From the NCBI GenBank assembly GCA_937927875.1, contig CALEYV010000044.1:1-16782 (forward strand): DNA of 16,782 nt, written 5' to 3'. Under the pieces are notes generated by a model. The model was given only the letters and a program-made list of their open reading frames with translations. It searched no databases and was not told the DNA's origin. Source of the stretch: an uncultured Actinomycetes bacterium (GTDB lineage Bacteria > Actinomycetota > Acidimicrobiia > IMCC26256 > PALSA-555). The translations under genes were made by a program, and so were the position numbers. This document shows positions 12,935 to 16,782 of this stretch, one piece after another (within the stretch, counting starts at the first letter, position 1; the number at the start of each line of letters is the position of its first letter).

Positions 12935-13004
12935 GGTTGGGCTCCGCGCGAGTTCTCGGGTTCTTCGCGCGCCCGCACACCGACGAGGGACCTGAGACGA
13001 TGAG

Positions 13005-13241
13005 GTGGTGGAGGCCCTGGCCAAGCCCAAAGACGACACGATCCTGGTCGAGGGGACAGTGGTGGAGCCGCTCCCCAACGCCATGTTCCGGGTCGAGCTC
13101 GAGAACGGGCACCGGGTGCTCGCCCACATCTCCGGGAAGATGCGGATGCACTACATCCGGATCCTCCCGGGCGACCGAGTTCAGGTCGAGTTGACGCCGT
13201 ACGACCTGAGCCGCGGCCGCATCACCTACCGCTACAAGTGA
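13005..13241 (+). CDS. infA: Translation initiation factor IF-1
   Basis: This 78-residue single OB-fold protein contains VEGTVVEPLPNAMFRVELENGHRVLAHISGK, then the RMHYIRILPGDRVQVEL segment and YDLSRGRITYRYK; this is a full IF-1. IF-1 occupies the ribosomal A site during initiation and supports IF-2 and IF-3. Two adjacent GTG codons (13005 and 13008) could start it, and an in-frame TGA at 12993-12995 excludes anything further upstream. GAGGGA at 12985-12990 is somewhat distant, so the start is uncertain by one codon. The N-terminal MVEALAKPKDD is slightly longer than the usual MAKKD. Confidence 0.95.
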   Translation: MVEALAKPKDDTILVEGTVVEPLPNAMFRVELENGHRVLAHISGKMRMHYIRILPGDRVQVELTPYDLSRGRITYRYK

Positions 13242-13254
13242 CCGAGGAACTACG

Positions 13255-13368
13255 GTGAAGGTCCGACCATCCGTCAAGAAGATGTGCGAGAAGTGCAAGG
13301 TGATCCGCCGCCATGGCGTGGTGCGGGTCATCTGCGAGAACCCGCGCCACAAGCAGCGGCAGGGCTGA
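13255..13368 (+). CDS. rpmJ: 50S ribosomal protein L36, zinc-binding form
   Basis: This 37-residue protein reads MKVRPSVKKMCEKCKVIRRHG and then VVRVICENPRHKQRQG, a complete L36. Cys11, Cys14, Cys27 and His32 form the zinc site, so it is the C+ type. L36 is the smallest 50S protein and stabilises 23S rRNA near the L7/L12 base. Start is GTG at 13255, with GAGGAA at 13244-13249 five bases upstream. It lies 13 bp after infA and 4 bp before rpsM, the usual infA-rpmJ-rpsM order. Confidence 0.96.
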   Translation: MKVRPSVKKMCEKCKVIRRHGVVRVICENPRHKQRQG

Positions 13369-13372
13369 TCCC

Positions 13373-13750
13373 GTGGCTCGAATCGCCGGCGTCGACATCC
13401 CCCGCGAGAAGCGGCTCGAGATCTCGCTCACCTACATCTTCGGGATCGGGCGTCCGACCGCCCAGCTGGTCTGCCAGCAGGCGGGCCTGAACAGCGACAC
13501 CCGGGTCCGGGACCTCACCGACGACGAGGTCGCCAAGCTGCGCTCGTTCATCGACGGGAACCTCAAGGTCGAGGGAGACCTCCGGCGCGAGGTCGCCGCC
13601 AACATCAAGCGCAAGGTCGAGATCGGCAGCTACGAGGGCATCCGGCACCGTCGGGGCCTGCCCGTCCACGGCCAGCGGACCCGCACCAACGCCCGGACCC
13701 GCAAGGGCCCGAAGAAGACCGTGGCCGGCAAGAAGAAGGCGAGGAAGTAA
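13373..13750 (+). CDS. rpsM: 30S ribosomal protein S13
   Basis: This 125-residue protein begins MARIAGVDIPREKRLEISLTYIFGIG and contains the KVEGDLRREVAANIKRK segment and the signature YEGIRHRRGLPVHGQRTRTNARTRKG. The terminal KKTVAGKKKARK tail contacts the P-site tRNA. S13 pairs with S19 in the 30S head and forms inter-subunit bridges. The GTG at 13373 is chosen because the next residues match the invariant ARIAGVD start; an upstream in-frame reading through rpmJ is spurious. The stop overlaps the rpsK ATG as TAATG. Confidence 0.97.
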   Translation: MARIAGVDIPREKRLEISLTYIFGIGRPTAQLVCQQAGLNSDTRVRDLTDDEVAKLRSFIDGNLKVEGDLRREVAANIKRKVEIGSYEGIRHRRGLPVHGQRTRTNARTRKGPKKTVAGKKKARK

Positions 13751-14148
13751 TGGCGAAGCCGGCTGCGGGCGGCCGACGGCCGAAGCGACGCGAGCGCAAG
13801 AACGTCGCCTACGGCGTCGCGCACATCAAGTCTTCGTTCAACAACACCATCATCACGATCACCGACCAGCAGGGGAACGCGCTCGCCTGGGCGTCGTCGG
13901 GCAACGTGGGCTTCAAGGGCTCCCGGAAGAGCACTCCGTTCGCGGCCCAGCTGGCCGCCGAGACGGTGGCGCGTCGGGCGATGGAGCACGGGGTGCGCAA
14001 GGTGGACGTCCTCGTCAAGGGTCCCGGCTCGGGCCGGGAGACCGCCATCCGGACCATCCAGAACACGGGCATCGAGGTGGTCGGCATCAAGGACGTGACC
14101 CCGATCCCGCACAACGGCTGCCGCCAGCCCAAGCGGCGGAGGGTCTGA
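13750..14148 (+). CDS. rpsK: 30S ribosomal protein S11
   Basis: This 132-residue protein contains the S11 sequence VAYGVAHIKSSFNNTIITITD, GNALAWASSGNVGFKGSRKSTPFAAQ and the C-terminal DVTPIPHNGCRQPKRRRV. S11 lies on the 30S platform near the mRNA exit and the anti-Shine-Dalgarno helix. The C-terminal motif is usually HNGCRPPK(R/K)RRV; here the first of the two prolines is glutamine. The HNG site that becomes isoaspartate in E. coli is kept. It overlaps rpsM (TAATG) and rpsD (TGATG) by single bases. Confidence 0.97.
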   Translation: MAKPAAGGRRPKRRERKNVAYGVAHIKSSFNNTIITITDQQGNALAWASSGNVGFKGSRKSTPFAAQLAAETVARRAMEHGVRKVDVLVKGPGSGRETAIRTIQNTGIEVVGIKDVTPIPHNGCRQPKRRRV

Positions 14149-14771
14149 TGGCCCGCTACACCGGCGCGGTCTGCAAGCTGTGCCGCCGCGAGCGCATGAA
14201 GCTGTTCCTGAAGGGCGCCAAGTGCGACTCCCTGAAGTGCCCGGTCGAGCGCAAGCCCTACCCGCCCGGTGAGCACGGCCGGGGCCGGATCCGGGAGAGC
14301 GAGTACCTGCTCCAGCTCCGCGAGAAGCAGAAGGCCCGCCGCATCTACGGCGTGTTCGAGCAGCAGTTCCGCAACCTCTACGAGGAGGCGAACCGCCAGG
14401 CCGGGATCACCGGCGAGAACCTGCTCCGCATGCTCGAGCAGCGGCTCGACAACACGGTGTTCCGCACCAGCTTCGCGGCGAGCCGGAACCAGGCCCGCCA
14501 GCTGGTCCGCCACGGCCACGTCCTCGTGAACGGCAAGCGGGTCACGATCCCCTCGTACCAGGTCCGCGAGGGCGACGTGATCGGCCTCGGGCCGAAGGCC
14601 AGGAGCAACATCATCATCCGCCACAACCTCGACACCCTCGACCACGCCGTCCCGGCCTGGCTCGACGTGAACGCCGACAAGCTGGAGGCGACCGTCCGCG
14701 GCGCGCCCCTCCGCGAGCAGATCGACGTGCCGGTGCGCGAGCAGCTCATCGTCGAGCTCTACTCCAAGTAA
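14148..14771 (+). CDS. rpsD: 30S ribosomal protein S4, zinc-binding form
   Basis: This 207-residue protein begins MARYTGAVCKLCRRERMKLFLKG. Cys9, Cys12, Cys26 and Cys31 make it the zinc (C+) type. The central YPPGEHGRGRIRESEYLLQLREKQKARRIYGV is followed by the S4 RNA-binding domain (about residues 95-160, with SRNQARQLVRHGHVLVNGKRV). S4 nucleates 30S body assembly. In E. coli it represses the alpha operon through a pseudoknot before rpsM, for which there is no space here (4-bp rpmJ-rpsM gap). Gene order rpsM-rpsK-rpsD-rpoA is the classical alpha operon. Confidence 0.97.
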   Translation: MARYTGAVCKLCRRERMKLFLKGAKCDSLKCPVERKPYPPGEHGRGRIRESEYLLQLREKQKARRIYGVFEQQFRNLYEEANRQAGITGENLLRMLEQRLDNTVFRTSFAASRNQARQLVRHGHVLVNGKRVTIPSYQVREGDVIGLGPKARSNIIIRHNLDTLDHAVPAWLDVNADKLEATVRGAPLREQIDVPVREQLIVELYSK

Positions 14772-14778
14772 GCAAACC

Positions 14779-14796
14779 GGCCCGCCGCGGCGGGCC
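14779..14796 (+). promoter_or_regulatory. Perfect 18-bp palindrome between rpsD and rpoA
   Basis: GGCCCGCCGCGGCGGGCC is fully self-complementary. As RNA it would form a 7-bp all-GC stem with a CGCG loop. It starts 8 bases after the rpsD stop and ends 23 bases before the rpoA ATG. No T-run follows. It could be a partial terminator or attenuator that lowers rpoA output, an RNA-processing site or a barrier that protects the upstream mRNA. Confidence 0.5.
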
Positions 14797-14819
14797 ACCA
14801 TCCCCCTGGAAGAGAAACC

Positions 14820-15755
14820 ATGCTGATCATCCAACGACCCGAGGTCGAGGCCGGCGAGGCGGAGGGCAACACCCAGTCCTTCGTCATCTCGCCGCTCGAG
14901 CCCGGGTTCGGCCACACCCTCGGGAACAGCCTCCGCCGGACCCTCCTGTCGTCGATCCCCGGCGCCGCCGTCTCGCAGGTGCGCTTCGACGAGGCACTGC
15001 ACGAGTTCGACACCATCCCGGGCGTCAAGGAAGACGTCACCGACCTGATCCTGAACATCAAGGACCTGGTGCTGCGGAGCACGAGCGCCGAGCCGGTCAC
15101 GCTCCGGCTCGACAAGCGGGGGCCGGGCGACGTCGTCGCGCGTGACATCCAGACCACCGCCGATATCGAGATCCTGAACCCGGACCTCCACGTCGCCAGC
15201 GTCAACGCCAAGGGCCGCCTCGCCATCGACCTCACCGTCGAGCAGGGCCGGGGCTACCTGTCGGCGGAGCGGAACAAGCGCACCGCGACCATCGGCGTGA
15301 TCCCGGTCGACGCCATCTTCTCGCCGGTCCGGCGGGTGGCGTTCTCGATCGAGCCGACCCGGGTCGAGCAGGCCACGAACTACGACAAGCTGACCATCGA
15401 GATCGAGACCGACGGCTCGATCTCGCCCCGCGAGGCACTCGCCTCGGCCGGCGAGACGCTCAAGAGCCTGGTCGGGCTGGTGGCGAGCCTGTCCGACGCG
15501 CCCCAGGGCCTCGAGCTGGGGGAGGTCTCGCCGGCGACGGCGGCGTCCCCGGACCTCGAGCTGCCGATCGAGGAGCTGGACCTGTCCGAGCGGCCGCGGA
15601 ACTGCCTCAAGCGGGCCCGGGTCGACACCATCGGGCAGCTCGTCCAGAAGAGCGAGGACGACCTCCTGGCGATCACGAACTTCGGCTCGAAGTCCCTGGA
15701 GGAGGTCCTCCAGAAGCTCGACGAGCGGGGCCTGTCGCTGCGCGTGAAGGAGTAA
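14820..15755 (+). CDS. rpoA: DNA-directed RNA polymerase subunit alpha
   Basis: This 311-residue protein has the alpha N-terminal assembly domain (SFVISPLEPGFGHTLGNSLRRTLLSSIPGAAVSQVRF, about residues 20-56) and continues through RNKRTATIGVIPVDAIFSPVRRVAF. A Pro/Ala-containing linker (about 232-245) leads to the C-terminal domain. That domain keeps residues that contact UP elements and activators: the arginine in ERPRNCLK (E. coli Arg265), the following Asn, and NFGSKSLEE (Lys298/Ser299 equivalents). Alpha dimerises to start RNA polymerase assembly. GGAAGAG at 14808-14814 is the likely ribosome-binding site. A palindrome separates it from rpsD. Confidence 0.98.
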   Translation: MLIIQRPEVEAGEAEGNTQSFVISPLEPGFGHTLGNSLRRTLLSSIPGAAVSQVRFDEALHEFDTIPGVKEDVTDLILNIKDLVLRSTSAEPVTLRLDKRGPGDVVARDIQTTADIEILNPDLHVASVNAKGRLAIDLTVEQGRGYLSAERNKRTATIGVIPVDAIFSPVRRVAFSIEPTRVEQATNYDKLTIEIETDGSISPREALASAGETLKSLVGLVASLSDAPQGLELGEVSPATAASPDLELPIEELDLSERPRNCLKRARVDTIGQLVQKSEDDLLAITNFGSKSLEEVLQKLDERGLSLRVKE

Positions 15756-15761
15756 GGGAAC

Positions 15762-16112
15762 GTGCCGACGCCGACGAAAGGCCCCCGGCTCGGGAGGGAC
15801 CCCGCGCACCAGCGGCTGCTGCTCGCCAACCTGGCCGCGCACCTCTTCGAGGCCGAGGCCATCGTGACCACCGAGGCGAAGGCGAAGGCGCTGCGCCCGT
15901 ACGCGGAGCGGCTCATCACCAAGGCCCGCCGCGGCACCGTCCACGACCGCCGCCAGGTCGTCGCCAAGCTCCACGACAAGCGCGTGACGTACAAGCTCTT
16001 CACCGAGATCGCACCCCGGTACGCCGAGCGGCCGGGCGGCTACCTGCGGATCCTGAAGCTCGGCCCTCGGCCCGGGGACAGCGCGCCGATGGCGCGTATC
16101 GAGCTGGTGTGA
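15762..16112 (+). CDS. rplQ: 50S ribosomal protein L17
   Basis: This 116-residue protein matches L17: KGPRLGRDPAHQRLLLANLAAHLFEAEAIVTTEAKAKALRPYAERLITKARRG, then LFTEIAPRYAERPGGYLRILKLGPRPGDSAPMARIELV. L17 sits near the tunnel exit with L32 and L22. The protein is compact and lacks the long C-terminal tails seen in some actinobacterial L17 proteins, in contrast to L22 and S3 here. Start is GTG at 15762, 6 bp after the rpoA stop. Its stop overlaps truA as GTGA. Confidence 0.96.
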   Translation: MPTPTKGPRLGRDPAHQRLLLANLAAHLFEAEAIVTTEAKAKALRPYAERLITKARRGTVHDRRQVVAKLHDKRVTYKLFTEIAPRYAERPGGYLRILKLGPRPGDSAPMARIELV

Positions 16113-16782
16113 GCTCGACCGACGCCGGGTCCTCGGCGTCGTTCCCCCGGACCGACCAGGTCCGGGTGAAGCTCGTCGTCGCTTACGACGGGACCCACTT
16201 CCACGGCTTCGCGGCCCAGCCCGAGGTCCGCACCGTCGCCGGCCTGCTCATCGAGGCGCTCGCCACCGTGCTGCGCGTCGATCCCGCCCCGCTCGTGCTC
16301 GCCTGCGCGGGCCGCACCGACAAGGGCGTGCACGCCCGGGGCCAGGTCGTGAGCCTCGACGTGCCGGCGGCCGCCGACGTCAGCCGGCTGGCCCGGTCGG
16401 TGAACGGTCTCACCGCGCCCGAGGTCGTCGTGCGCCAGGCCGACGTCGTCGCCGACGACTTCGACGCCCGCCGCTCGGCGGGCTGGCGCAGCTACCGCTA
16501 CACGATCGTGAACCGGCCCGAACCCGACCCGTTCCTGGCCCGCTACGCGTGGTGGGTGTCCGACCCGCTCGACCTGGCCATGCTGCGGCTCGCCGCCGAC
16601 CCCTTCGTCGGCGAGCACGACTTCGCCGCCTTCTGCCGGCGACCCCCGGGCGCGTCGACGGTGCGACGGGTGTTCGAGTCGAGCTGGTCGGTGCCGGAGC
16701 CCGGCGTCCTCTCGTACGAGATCCGGGCCCGCGCCTTCTGCTGGCCGACGGTGCGCTCGCTCGTCGGCACGCTCGCCGCGGC
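16109..16782 (+). CDS. truA: tRNA pseudouridine synthase A (3' end missing)
   Basis: The open frame runs from GTG 16109 off the window edge (224 codons plus two bases); bacterial TruA is usually about 245-275 residues. TruA makes pseudouridine at tRNA positions 38-40. The product has VKLVVAYDGTHFHGFAAQPE (residues 20-39), the catalytic motif AGRTDKGVHARGQV with Asp71, and FDARRSAGWRSYRYTIVN (118-134). A second GTG at 16166 would give a shorter N-terminus, but the GTGA overlap with rplQ favours 16109. Near the end the usual FxHxMVR(S/N)(L/I)VG block reads FCWPTVRSLVG, an odd substitution. rplQ-truA adjacency is common in Gram-positives. Confidence 0.94.
   Translation, partial: MSSTDAGSSASFPRTDQVRVKLVVAYDGTHFHGFAAQPEVRTVAGLLIEALATVLRVDPAPLVLACAGRTDKGVHARGQVVSLDVPAAADVSRLARSVNGLTAPEVVVRQADVVADDFDARRSAGWRSYRYTIVNRPEPDPFLARYAWWVSDPLDLAMLRLAADPFVGEHDFAAFCRRPPGASTVRRVFESSWSVPEPGVLSYEIRARAFCWPTVRSLVGTLAA

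Larger units (their letters stand above)
12821..13004 (+). other. 184-bp map-infA intergenic region
   Basis: I see no credible gene here. The region contains a tight hairpin at 12871-12887, a promoter-like TAGCCT at 12929-12934 and a purine-rich GAGGGA at 12985-12990 before infA. The order hairpin, promoter, ribosome-binding site suggests the end of the upstream transcript and the start of an infA-led transcript. Short frames crossing this region on both strands are shadows. Confidence 0.6.

Noticed and set aside
13000..13194. ATG at 13000 as an alternative start near infA
   Set aside because: It is out of frame with IF-1, and the resulting peptide is Trp/Pro/Ser-rich without family similarity.
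13809..15974. 721-codon open frame on the minus strand opposite rpsK, rpsD, rpoA and rplQ
   Set aside because: It mirrors well-recognised plus-strand genes, its product is low-complexity Leu/Arg/Asp/Val-rich, and long antisense frames are expected at this GC content.
16166..16168. GTG at 16166 as the truA start
   Set aside because: It would begin directly at the first strand, and GTG 16109 has the GTGA overlap typical of this cluster; it remains possible.

Overview
The window is ordinary housekeeping DNA from a very GC-rich bacterium. It carries one strand-uniform run of translation genes, equivalent to the fused S10, spc and alpha ribosomal-protein operons. All 33 recognisable genes lie on the + strand. 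The window opens in the last codons of tuf (EF-Tu) and closes inside truA (tRNA pseudouridine synthase). Gene order, third positions that are almost all G or C, frequent GTG/TTG starts, an L22 with a mycobacteria-like lysine-rich tail, and zinc-type S14, S4, L24 and L36 all point to Actinomycetota. A deep lineage such as Acidimicrobiia is my best guess, from sequence feel only.

Layout: tuf 3' end (1-56); S10 block rpsJ-rplC-rplD-rplW-rplB-rpsS-rplV-rpsC-rplP-rpmC-rpsQ (63-5973); spc block rplN-rplX-rplE-rpsN-rpsH-rplF-rplR-rpsE-rpmD-rplO-secY (5970-11383); adk-map (11376-12820); infA-rpmJ (13005-13368); alpha block rpsM-rpsK-rpsD-rpoA-rplQ-truA (13373 to the window end). Only two gaps exceed 100 bp: 390-616 (rpsJ to rplC) and 12821-13004 (map to infA). 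Both hold hairpins and a TAGCNT promoter-like element, so they are the likely transcription or regulatory breaks. Smaller gaps lie before rpsE (43 bp, filled by a 15-codon mini-ORF), secY (35 bp, with a third promoter-like element) and rpoA (48 bp, with a perfect 18-bp palindrome).

The genes supply 24 ribosomal proteins plus L36, the RNA polymerase alpha subunit, IF-1, the SecY translocon channel, adenylate kinase, methionine aminopeptidase and TruA. Most junctions are 1-4 base stop/start overlaps, so translation is probably coupled along the run. I see no mobile element, CRISPR array, tRNA, rRNA, toxin or defence gene, and no convincing new biological system. The points worth a second look are local: a folded region before rplC, a recurring promoter-like motif, stop codons fused to Shine-Dalgarno sites, the mini-ORF before rpsE, the repeat-built L22 tail beside an acidic S3 tail, and a few substitutions at conserved positions (L2, Adk, TruA).
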